This document shows, piece by piece, positions 51,248-58,936 of a DNA stretch of 64,000 nt. The stretch is from an uncultured bacterium (GTDB lineage: Bacteria > CSSED10-310 > CALFER01). The DNA lies in NCBI GenBank assembly GCA_937951895.1, contig CALFER010000038.1, positions 62,001 through 126,000 on the forward strand. Direction: 5' to 3'. A program made the translations under genes and the position numbers. The notes below the pieces were generated by a model. That model worked only from the letters and a program-made list of their open reading frames with translations, made no database searches and was not told the origin of the DNA. Positions within the stretch are counted from its first letter, which is position 1, and each line of letters opens with the position of its first letter.

Positions 51248-52704
51248 CGCCCACCCTCCGATTCCGGAATCAGAATGCCGGTTCGAAGTCTTCCGCCACG
51301 AACGGCGGGATCACCGTCATATCCCAGCGATTCCCAGTTCAGTCGACCTCCCTGCCCGTGGCAATCCTTGCACGCCAATGCCTGTCGGGATGTCACGACC
51401 ATATGATTGATCGGCCAGAACATTTCCGTGGACGCAAACCCGAAGGAACCACTGTAGTCCAGTCCGGTGGCCTGACTGCCCAGCCGGGCCGCCTTGTCCC
51501 AGTCGAACTCCGTCCAGTAACCCCCCGGACCGTACGTTTTCGGAATGATGAAGTAGCGGTTTTTCAGATCGTAGATCTGTTTTCCCCGATGCACTTTAAA
51601 TGGCCAGATCCGGGCAGTCGCGTCATGAATGCTCCCCAGAGGTCGTGCCATCGCGGTCACCCCCTCCGGATCGATGGTCTCACCGAGCAGGTAGTGGTCT
51701 GCCGTGCCGTTAAACCAGGCATACTCCGGTGCGATGTTGACCGCGTACTGAAATTCGCCCTTGATTGCCGTGTATTGATGCGGATCCCCAATGCGTTTCT
51801 CGCGCTCCTTGTCCCCCGCCTGCGACCAGTCCCAGACCATCTTGGTCGCCTCTTCCGGTGCAATTCGAGGAATGTGGCAGGTCTGACAGGCCACTGCCGA
51901 TCCATGCGCATTGAGTCTCATGTCCTTATGCGGCCGGGGCGCATGACACAGCGTGCAATCGAAGCGGTTTTTTGCATCGATGCTGACCGAGATCAAACGG
52001 CCGGGAATGAGGTGATTCTTCGTCTGGTGACAATCGATGCATTCGAGTTTATGTCGTGACATGTGGATATCGATCCGTTCGCGGGGGTTGAGCAGGCTGC
52101 CGTCCATGTCGCCATGCTTGACGGCGTCTCCACCACCGCCGGCAAAATGGCAGTATCCGCAATTCGCGCGTTTCGGATATCCGACACTCCTGGCAACAGC
52201 GAGCAGATCCACTTTCGGATCAGGGCGTCCGGCTCCATTGGGATCTTTGTTGTACGTCGTCGTCCAATCATGGCAGACCAGACAATCCACATTGTCCTGC
52301 TTCGAAAAATCGAACGTGTCATCTTCCCAACCGTATCCCGCATGGCATTGTGTACAGCGAACCCAGTTCGACTGGATGCCGATGCAGTAATTGTTCATGA
52401 GATTTTTCTTGCCGATATGGACCGGCTGGTCATGCCCGGGAGCCAGAACCGCTTCATCACCGACCCAGTTCCAATGAGCGGTTTTCATGAGATCCGAGGC
52501 AGCGGATTTGTGACATTCCAGACATGCGCGGGTGACGGACGAGCCATCCGGAAACGGTTGTGAGAAAAACGTCGAATGATCGGTGTGAGAACGCGGTTTT
52601 GGAACTTTGGCGCGTGGGTTGTCGCGGATCGCCGATTCGACTTCATCCGAGACCAGGCATAAACATACGAGTAGAGACAGCATCAACTTGAATTTAATGA
52701 GCAT
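51244..52704 (-). CDS. octahaem cytochrome c, tetrathionate reductase (OTR) type
   Basis: 486 residues from MLIKFK. A signal peptide is followed by eight CxxCH motifs (CLECH, CTQCH, CLVCH, CGYCH, CIDCH, CTLCH, CQTCH, CKDCH). The start CLECHKSAASDLMKTAHWNW is characteristic of octahaem tetrathionate reductase-family cytochromes. Members reduce tetrathionate, nitrite or hydroxylamine in vitro. The sulfur-transport neighbours favour a sulfur compound here. First gene of the operon that continues to about 46.5 kb. Confidence 0.9.
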   Translation of the reverse strand: MLIKFKLMLSLLVCLCLVSDEVESAIRDNPRAKVPKPRSHTDHSTFFSQPFPDGSSVTRACLECHKSAASDLMKTAHWNWVGDEAVLAPGHDQPVHIGKKNLMNNYCIGIQSNWVRCTQCHAGYGWEDDTFDFSKQDNVDCLVCHDWTTTYNKDPNGAGRPDPKVDLLAVARSVGYPKRANCGYCHFAGGGGDAVKHGDMDGSLLNPRERIDIHMSRHKLECIDCHQTKNHLIPGRLISVSIDAKNRFDCTLCHAPRPHKDMRLNAHGSAVACQTCHIPRIAPEEATKMVWDWSQAGDKEREKRIGDPHQYTAIKGEFQYAVNIAPEYAWFNGTADHYLLGETIDPEGVTAMARPLGSIHDATARIWPFKVHRGKQIYDLKNRYFIIPKTYGPGGYWTEFDWDKAARLGSQATGLDYSGSFGFASTEMFWPINHMVVTSRQALACKDCHGQGGRLNWESLGYDGDPAVRGGRLRTGILIPESEGGR

Positions 52705-52801
52705 CCCGATACTCCCTGTAAACCGGATGGTAAAACACACAAAGCCCCTCTGTCAGATCTCGTTCGCGTGCAAAGGTTACAGAACTCCTGTGACAGGCTC
52801 T

Positions 52802-54493
52802 TCAGTTCAGGGAGAAGTCGAATGTCGCAACGTCACTGATCAACGCATCGATTCCGAGCAATCCCGGGGTGAACAGAGCGGCATAAAAATGCATGGGACC
52901 GAATGGGGACACCGCCGGCATGATGAAGTCTGGAATAATCGTTTTCGAGGAAACCCCTGCCGGGATCGAGATCGTTTCATGCGACAGTCCGTTTCCGATC
53001 GCCTGCCACGCGGGATAACTGAAAAACTGCCCCGCGACATCGAGCAGTACATACAGGTCCGCCGTCATCATCCCTCCCGGATTCTGCATCCCCAGCGTCA
53101 ATCCGCACGGATCACCTTCACCGAAAGCCGTCGCCGGCATTTCCAGTTCGATATCGACAAGTCCTCCACCCCCCTGCGGCATCCTGAGACTCATCAGGAA
53201 CATATCGACAACACCGGGATCGATTCCCCAATTCTCGGCCCACACCACCCGACTCCCGTCCCGCGTGATCGAGGCATGGGTCTCCTCCCAGTATTCAGCC
53301 GTCGTGTTGGGTGTTTTCGCCAGATAAACGACTCGGGCGGCGGCGTCGTCGAGCGTCACGAGAACGATCGAGCGATCGAGCCAGTTTTTCTCGGGCAGAA
53401 AAGGCTGTATATACGTCGAAACAACGGCATATCCCGCGTGATTGCACGAAACATGGACGCCCGATTGAAGTCCGTACGGCGAGCCGAAGTCGTAAAACAG
53501 ACGGATGAGGGGAGTACGATTCGTCCCCTCGTAACTGCCTCCCGCTTCGAGGATCGGCTGAGTCGTGAAATCGATCGGGATCATGTCGATGAAATCCGTG
53601 TTGATGTTCTGCATGACGATCACCTCACGCCCCTGCGCATCGAGTCCGACATCCGAATGCGCCGTCGCGTAATCCAGCCGGTGAAACTGCGTCAGATCGC
53701 GTGTCGCCATGACCAATCCCGCGAGAGGTCCCCCGTTGTTGTAATCGGATCCGATCAGAAGATAGTTGCCGTGCCATGACATGCCGACCCAGTCGATCAA
53801 CCGTTCGTTTTCCTGAAGCGTGCGCACGCCGAGTGTCGATGCAGTCAAACGATCCCAGCAGAATACATACAGGGGTTCGTAGTCTTCCTGCACATCGCCC
53901 TGCAGCATCAAACCCCAGTACCGCATGTCGACGGACGGTTCACCCTCGTCTTTGCATGTGATCCGATAGACATTCGATGACGCGATCAGAGGGCCGATGA
54001 TCGGATCCTGCGTGAAATCCACGATGATCGTCAGATCACCGGTCGTCACGTCGAGCGTCACGATGCTGAAATCGCTGAATCCCCACAACAGATTTGCATT
54101 GGAGGGGTCCCAGCGCGGCTCGGACAGTGAGGGTTGGATCACGAGATTCGCGGTTGTATTGAAGGGGATCGAAGCCGTCGAGTAGACGTCCCAGCCATCC
54201 GATGGATCGAGCAGAATCCTGGACTGGTCGACGTTGAACGGATCGAATCGGGAGTATTCATGCCGCGAATGGGAGTAATCGCGCGTGGTGGCCTTGAACA
54301 GAATCGTCCCGAAGGACGGCTCGAAATACTCGACGCCGGGATCCGGTTCGGCCAGGGGCACGAGCGGATATCTCGGGTTGTTGCCCGACAGGGGATCCGG
54401 AACTTCAGTGAACGCATAGTCCGGCGCATACTCCAGCGCGAGCGTGACCGGAACAGCGATGAATACAATGCTCAGCACGATTGATCTCATCAT
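52802..54493 (-). CDS. secreted beta-propeller (WD40/TolB-like) protein with shared C-terminal domain
   Basis: 563 residues, with GGAGG eight bases before the ATG. Signal peptide MMRSIVLSIVFIAVPVTLAL. The middle part has repeated strands with WD/TolB-like character (SEPRWDPSNANLLWGFSD, SWHGNYLLIGSDYNNGG, TRDGSRVVWAENWG), suggesting a propeller. The final 115 residues (GDPCGLTLGMQNPGG, QFFSYPAWQ, PDFIMPA, PMHFYAALFT) form the C-terminal domain shared with three other proteins. No active site recognised. Confidence 0.83.
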   Translation of the reverse strand: MMRSIVLSIVFIAVPVTLALEYAPDYAFTEVPDPLSGNNPRYPLVPLAEPDPGVEYFEPSFGTILFKATTRDYSHSRHEYSRFDPFNVDQSRILLDPSDGWDVYSTASIPFNTTANLVIQPSLSEPRWDPSNANLLWGFSDFSIVTLDVTTGDLTIIVDFTQDPIIGPLIASSNVYRITCKDEGEPSVDMRYWGLMLQGDVQEDYEPLYVFCWDRLTASTLGVRTLQENERLIDWVGMSWHGNYLLIGSDYNNGGPLAGLVMATRDLTQFHRLDYATAHSDVGLDAQGREVIVMQNINTDFIDMIPIDFTTQPILEAGGSYEGTNRTPLIRLFYDFGSPYGLQSGVHVSCNHAGYAVVSTYIQPFLPEKNWLDRSIVLVTLDDAAARVVYLAKTPNTTAEYWEETHASITRDGSRVVWAENWGIDPGVVDMFLMSLRMPQGGGGLVDIELEMPATAFGEGDPCGLTLGMQNPGGMMTADLYVLLDVAGQFFSYPAWQAIGNGLSHETISIPAGVSSKTIIPDFIMPAVSPFGPMHFYAALFTPGLLGIDALISDVATFDFSLN

Positions 54494-54535
54494 GCGGGTT
54501 TCCTCCATCCTGCCGGCCGATCGGTGAATCCGGCC

Positions 54536-54564
54536 GGGACAATCGGTGTCAATTTCAGTATAAT
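54536..54564 (+). promoter_or_regulatory. candidate promoter of the HAD phosphatase gene
   Basis: GGGACA (54536-54541), 17 bp spacer, perfect TATAAT (54559-54564), about 75 bp before the ATG at 54639. The -35 box is only a partial match. Confidence 0.5.
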
Positions 54565-54638
54565 AAAATATGCGGTTCCGAGTCGAACACACCACCGGAT
54601 CCATTGACATACATTCACACCCCTCAACGGAGGAACTC

Positions 54639-55469
54639 ATGAATCATGATTGGACACGGTCGATCGTCATCGCGCTGAGCCTGTGTGTATGCATCCTGCC
54701 TCATCCGGCATTCTCGATCGAAACGCCCTCTCCGACCTCTTCGCCCTTTCCCGACTCCGCGACGCTCAACGCCGTTGCCTGGGTGCAAACTTCGGCGGAA
54801 TACACAGGCCTGGCGATCGGCGCATTTCACCTCGCACAGGAGCGTCTGACAGAAGCGCTCGCGAATCCGGATCGATCCTGGTCGGCGGCTGTGGAGCAAC
54901 CCACGCCGGACACGGCCCTGCCGCCTGTGGTGATTGTGGATCTCGACGAGACCCTCCTGGACAACTCGGCGTTTGAAGCGCAGGTGATTATCGATCAGGT
55001 TCGCAGAGTTCATATGCAGCGCAAGGAGTTTGTGGATCTCGGGGGGTCGCGACTCGTTCCGGGCGCACTTGACTTTATCAGATCCACCTTGAACGCAGGG
55101 GTCCGGATCGTGGCGATAACGAACCGGCGTCTTCCGGAGAAGGATCACACGCTCGCCAACCTGATCGCGCTCGGTATCCCGGCCGACGATCCGGCACGTT
55201 TCGAGGTGATGTTCCGGAATGATTCCGTCGGCTGGACACGCGACAAGACGTCGCGGCGCGCGGAGGTTGCCCGAACCCACCGCATCGTGCTCATGATCGG
55301 CGATCAGATCGGCGATTTTATATCCGCCGAGGGACTGGACAATGCGCGGGAGCGTGAGTTGGCCCGGACACATGCTGCCCGCTGGGGGGTGCACTGGATC
55401 CTGCTGCCCAATCCGATCTACGGTGACTGGTCGAGGGATGCGCGGACGTTGATTCGCGGATACAAATAA
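54639..55469 (+). CDS. secreted HAD acid phosphatase (class B/e(P4)-like)
   Basis: 276 residues from MNHDWT behind CGGAGGA. Signal peptide ends near FSIETP. The HAD nucleophile motif VVIVDLDETLLDNS, the Thr/Asn-type motif II (VAITNRRL), conserved Lys region (RDKTSRR) and the acidic motif IV (IGDQIGDF) are all present. The layout is that of the e(P4)/class B acid phosphatases, which dephosphorylate nucleotides and other monoesters in the periplasm. No lipobox cysteine is seen, unlike e(P4). Confidence 0.9.
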   Translation: MNHDWTRSIVIALSLCVCILPHPAFSIETPSPTSSPFPDSATLNAVAWVQTSAEYTGLAIGAFHLAQERLTEALANPDRSWSAAVEQPTPDTALPPVVIVDLDETLLDNSAFEAQVIIDQVRRVHMQRKEFVDLGGSRLVPGALDFIRSTLNAGVRIVAITNRRLPEKDHTLANLIALGIPADDPARFEVMFRNDSVGWTRDKTSRRAEVARTHRIVLMIGDQIGDFISAEGLDNARERELARTHAARWGVHWILLPNPIYGDWSRDARTLIRGYK

Positions 55470-55529
55470 AGCCCATCCGTTCGATCGCCGTGAGCGCCCT
55501 GCGGTGAGGTGGCCTGGGATGACTCGGGT

Positions 55530-56519
55530 TCATCCGGCCAGCATGCGATCGATTCGGTACATCCAGCGCCGCGCGACACCCCCATTGAGCATGCACCCTG
55601 CCAGTGCATAAAAGGCGGGGTATCCCGATTCGGATGTGTGATAGCAGCCGACGCATTCCGGAAGGGAATCGAACGAGACATCCCGGTGAAGTTGCCGGAG
55701 TCCACGCATTGTATCGTTGTTCCAGAGTTCGTCGAGAGAATGTTCGCGAAGAGATCCCAGAGGAAGACGATCGAGCGTGCAGCAGGGAAACACGGTTGCA
55801 TCCGCTCGAATGTATGCGGGACCATGCCAGAGAACCGGGCAGGGGCGGCGACGGAGCGAGGACGCGATACTGTTTTCCGGTCGATCCGCGACGGTGCATC
55901 TCCGAACTGAGATCCCATCTGGATTCAGAGATCGAACAAATTTTCGGTACTCGGCGTCCCGGTGATGCATCTCCGGCCATCGGATCATCTGCATCACCAC
56001 TTTTGTGCCTTTCCCGGCCTCCCGGGCAGCACCAATCAGTTCGCGACCGGTCCGGACGACATCGTCAAAACGGGCACCCAATCGGTATTTTTCATAGATT
56101 TCGGGAATGTGGGAATCCATGGCGATGACCAGCAGATCAGGTCCGGCTTCCATGACTGCCTGCGCCGCCAGAGAATAGGGGAAGGCGGCATTCGTGGTAA
56201 CGTCGGTCGTAATCCCGTGCGACCTGCACCGATTGATCGCATCCGGAAGATGGGGCCACAGGAATGGTTCTCCCCATCCGAACAGAAACACCATTTCAAC
56301 ATCGTTCCCGCACCTGTCCAGAATCGACAGACACACATCCCGATCCATGTGCATCGGTTGCGTGATGAATTCGGATCGCCTGCAGTTCGGACACCGCAGA
56401 TTGCAGTGCGACGTCACCTCCAGCAGAACTTCCGAGGGACCGACACGCATCTGGTTCGATTGCTTCAACCAGCCGCAAACACGCTCAAAGCGCTGCTTCA
56501 TTCTGACGGCCGTGTGCAT
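55530..56519 (-). CDS. radical SAM/SPASM domain protein
   Basis: 329 residues. Cluster motif CNLRCPNC near residue 40, GWGEPFLWPHL, then a SPASM tail (CPVLWHGPAYIRADATVFPC followed by C, and PECVGCYHTS) for auxiliary clusters. Such enzymes mature peptides, modify sugars or sulfatases. It overlaps the upstream SGNH hydrolase gene by 22 bases. The structurally similar gene at 45437-46524 is its frameshifted relative. Substrate unknown; no short precursor peptide is apparent nearby. Confidence 0.88.
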   Translation of the reverse strand: MHTAVRMKQRFERVCGWLKQSNQMRVGPSEVLLEVTSHCNLRCPNCRRSEFITQPMHMDRDVCLSILDRCGNDVEMVFLFGWGEPFLWPHLPDAINRCRSHGITTDVTTNAAFPYSLAAQAVMEAGPDLLVIAMDSHIPEIYEKYRLGARFDDVVRTGRELIGAAREAGKGTKVVMQMIRWPEMHHRDAEYRKFVRSLNPDGISVRRCTVADRPENSIASSLRRRPCPVLWHGPAYIRADATVFPCCTLDRLPLGSLREHSLDELWNNDTMRGLRQLHRDVSFDSLPECVGCYHTSESGYPAFYALAGCMLNGGVARRWMYRIDRMLAG

Positions 56520-57316
56520 GGCTTCTCCCTCGCAACGAAATCCGACAACGAGCCGGCAATGAGACCGGCCAGAACGGAATCTCCTTTTGCATTCAGATGA
56601 TAGGCATTCGAATACAGGTCTTTGTTTTCGGTGTAATCGGGAATCGCGGGGTCCGGGTCGATCAGGTGTACCGATGGCTGCGGGTTTCGCTTCAAACGCT
56701 CACGTAAAGCCGCTCGGTATCGGGAAACCGGATCCTGCGTCCTGTCCTCATAGAGAAGCTTTCTCATGGAGCGAAGGAGGTGCTCGACCCGCGATAATTT
56801 CGGCTCTGTTCCCTGACCGAACCGCGCAATTTCAACGATGCAGGTCCTGATATCCCAATCCGCCGTTTCAGCCGCCAGCCGGAGCATCTCCGTCGCGTAT
56901 CGTTCGGGTCCGCGATGTTCCAACACATCGTTCACTCCACCGATGACGACGATCAGGCGAATTTCCGGGTTCGACAGCAATCCGAGCGGGCCGCCGGTTC
57001 GGGGATCCTGCCGGAACAGTTCCTCACGGATCCGCCGGCTGTCCGCGCCTCTGAATCCCTCACTGCGGCATTCCACCTCGATTCCAAGCTTCTCGAAAGC
57101 AGCCCGGAGAGGAGTCTCCAGACGACCGTCCGCAACCCAACTGTCTCCAACCAATCCGATGTATCTCGTATGGGTTTCCCGATCCGGTACCGGTCCGGCC
57201 GGACGACTCGGAGGCATGTGATCCCGATCGTCGGCATGCGGAACGAAGCCGTACAGCAAGACGAAGCCCGCGGCAACAGCACCGGCAAGAATCGTACACG
57301 GTCGGATTCGCGACAT
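56498..57316 (-). CDS. SGNH/GDSL hydrolase
   Basis: 272 residues from MSRIRP, chosen because the signal anchor (TILAGAVAAGFVLLYGFV) begins there; an upstream in-frame start is possible. Block I is GLVGDSWVAD (Ser nucleophile), block III is IGGVNDV (Asn), and block V is SNAYHLNAKGDSVLA. These give the Ser-Gly-Asn-His set; D is replaced by N in the last block. Function likely is an esterase or acyl-hydrolase on an envelope glycan or lipid. Co-transcribed with the radical SAM gene. Confidence 0.85.
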   Translation of the reverse strand: MSRIRPCTILAGAVAAGFVLLYGFVPHADDRDHMPPSRPAGPVPDRETHTRYIGLVGDSWVADGRLETPLRAAFEKLGIEVECRSEGFRGADSRRIREELFRQDPRTGGPLGLLSNPEIRLIVVIGGVNDVLEHRGPERYATEMLRLAAETADWDIRTCIVEIARFGQGTEPKLSRVEHLLRSMRKLLYEDRTQDPVSRYRAALRERLKRNPQPSVHLIDPDPAIPDYTENKDLYSNAYHLNAKGDSVLAGLIAGSLSDFVAREKPCTRPSE

Positions 57317-57474
57317 AAAAATTAACCGCAACCCCCTACCGACACGAAACAAAACGCTCAAACCAAGCCGATCATATATCATTCCGATGCAACCGACCAC
57401 CGATTTCTTTTGATCAATCGCTAAATTATCTTCATTGACCCGACAGGCTCAATCGTGTCACTCGAACCGGATCT

Positions 57475-58143
57475 TCACATATCGATACACAGACTTGCAA
57501 TCTCGTGTATACCGCGCGGCGACAACGCGTAAATCCCATCCCCCAGCCGGTCGAACCAGCCATACACATTTCGATACAACGTTGTCCTGACATCCGTTTC
57601 CTCGAGCGCTTTCGCGATGTGCGCCGCCTTGGACGGGCCCTGTTCCCTGAGAAACAACGCGATCCGGATCGCCCGCTGCCGGTACGCCGTCATCATCACC
57701 TTCCTCCGTCCGCTTCCTCCGGGTATCGGATCACCCTGTCTTCGCTGGAATTCCCCCAGCATTTTGAGACGTCGGCCGCTGTGTATTCTCGGTTGGTACT
57801 GACCCGGATCGATCACGACGTCGGCCCGGCTGCGTTTCGAGTTACACAGGACGAGAATCAGCCCGATTCCGAGCATCCGGAGCAGTTTGACGATGTGACG
57901 CCGACGTTTTCGGAATGCCTTGCATGTCGAGGGGATGCCGATGTAAACGAGACTGGAGATACTGAGGCGGTTGACGGCCTGGAGGACGACATCGAGACTG
58001 AATGCGAGTTTCAGTTCGACCACGACCGGTTCGTCACCGGTCCGGACCGCCAGCACATCGCATTCGCCGATCTCGCCTTTGACGGCATAGCCCTGGCTCT
58101 CGAGCAACCGTTTGACGGGATGATAGAGGTCGACTTCCTTCAT
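57475..58143 (-). CDS. DUF2161 family protein (PD-(D/E)xK-like)
   Basis: 222 residues from MKEVDLYHP. The N-terminal region KRLLESQGYAVKGEIGECDV and VVVELKLAFSLDVVLQAVNR is the characteristic DUF2161 start, with a PD-(D/E)xK nuclease-like pattern (E, CDV, ELK). The C-terminal half has the family signature MTAYRQRAIRIALFL and LYRNVYGWFDRLGDGIYAL. Family function is not established. It begins about 20 bp after the SagB-type gene on the same strand. Confidence 0.85.
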   Translation of the reverse strand: MKEVDLYHPVKRLLESQGYAVKGEIGECDVLAVRTGDEPVVVELKLAFSLDVVLQAVNRLSISSLVYIGIPSTCKAFRKRRRHIVKLLRMLGIGLILVLCNSKRSRADVVIDPGQYQPRIHSGRRLKMLGEFQRRQGDPIPGGSGRRKVMMTAYRQRAIRIALFLREQGPSKAAHIAKALEETDVRTTLYRNVYGWFDRLGDGIYALSPRGIHEIASLCIDM

Positions 58144-58162
58144 GAGTGCAGTCAGGGGATCG

Positions 58163-58903
58163 TCACGCCGGCAGTTTGCGGCCCAGTGCGGCGAGATACA
58201 GCGTGAACATCGTGTCACCGTCCGCTCCGATGATCCGGTCGACTGCGTCATCATCGAACGCAGCGATCGCACAGGCGCCGCACCCCGTCGACTCCGCCGC
58301 GAGATACAGATTCTGGCAGATGTGGCCGGCATCGAGATGCAGATAACGATATCCGCGTTCTCCGTATCGCCAGGCCATCCGGTAGGGAATCGCCATCCAG
58401 ACGAATGTGACGGCGCAATCCAGGATCATCGTTTGTCCGAGGCAGGCGTCGGTCAACTGCCGCGCCATGTCGGGTTTCGCGCCAACGAGTCCGAGTTCAT
58501 GAGATCGTGCGATGTAGCGATAAAGACCCGGTTGTACCCGGTCGACCCGGTTGATCAGCAGGAATGTTTCTATGGCATGCCTGGCACCCGCGGACGGCAC
58601 GGTCCGCAAGGTGTACTTGGGATGTGATTGCTTGATTCCGTGGGAACTCCACAACAGATAGGAGAGTTCATCGAGGGAGATCGATTCGTCCTGATACTCA
58701 CGCACACTCAACCGCTGTTCGATCAGCTTCGTCAGGTCGGTCTGCGCCGGAACGAAGCGCCGGGGATCCGGAAGCGTGATCCGTGTCATGCCATCCGGCA
58801 CGGGCAGTTCCACCGGGGGTTGTTCGAGGCCTCGGGTCTGATCCGATTCACTCATGTTGACGTATTTCGTCATTTCGATGAAAGTCTGTCCCGTTGTTCT
58901 CAT
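58163..58903 (-). CDS. SagB/ThcOx-type nitroreductase-family oxidoreductase
   Basis: 246 residues with GGAGG seven bases upstream. SagB-type FMN fold: RLSVREYQDESISLDELSYL, PSAGARHAIETFLLINRV and HLDAGHICQNLYLAAESTG. SagB proteins oxidise azolines in bacteriocin clusters, but many stand-alone relatives have other roles. No YcaO or precursor gene is seen here, so heterocycle formation is not supported. It lies 33 bp after the acyl-ligase gene on the same strand. Confidence 0.9.
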   Translation of the reverse strand: MRTTGQTFIEMTKYVNMSESDQTRGLEQPPVELPVPDGMTRITLPDPRRFVPAQTDLTKLIEQRLSVREYQDESISLDELSYLLWSSHGIKQSHPKYTLRTVPSAGARHAIETFLLINRVDRVQPGLYRYIARSHELGLVGAKPDMARQLTDACLGQTMILDCAVTFVWMAIPYRMAWRYGERGYRYLHLDAGHICQNLYLAAESTGCGACAIAAFDDDAVDRIIGADGDTMFTLYLAALGRKLPA

Positions 58904-58936
58904 GAATCCTCCACCATCCGGCGCTCGAATCCTGAC

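Noticed and set aside
58163..58903. SagB as evidence of a thiazole/oxazole peptide cluster
   Set aside because: No YcaO, precursor peptide or transporter is adjacent; stand-alone SagB-type proteins are common.
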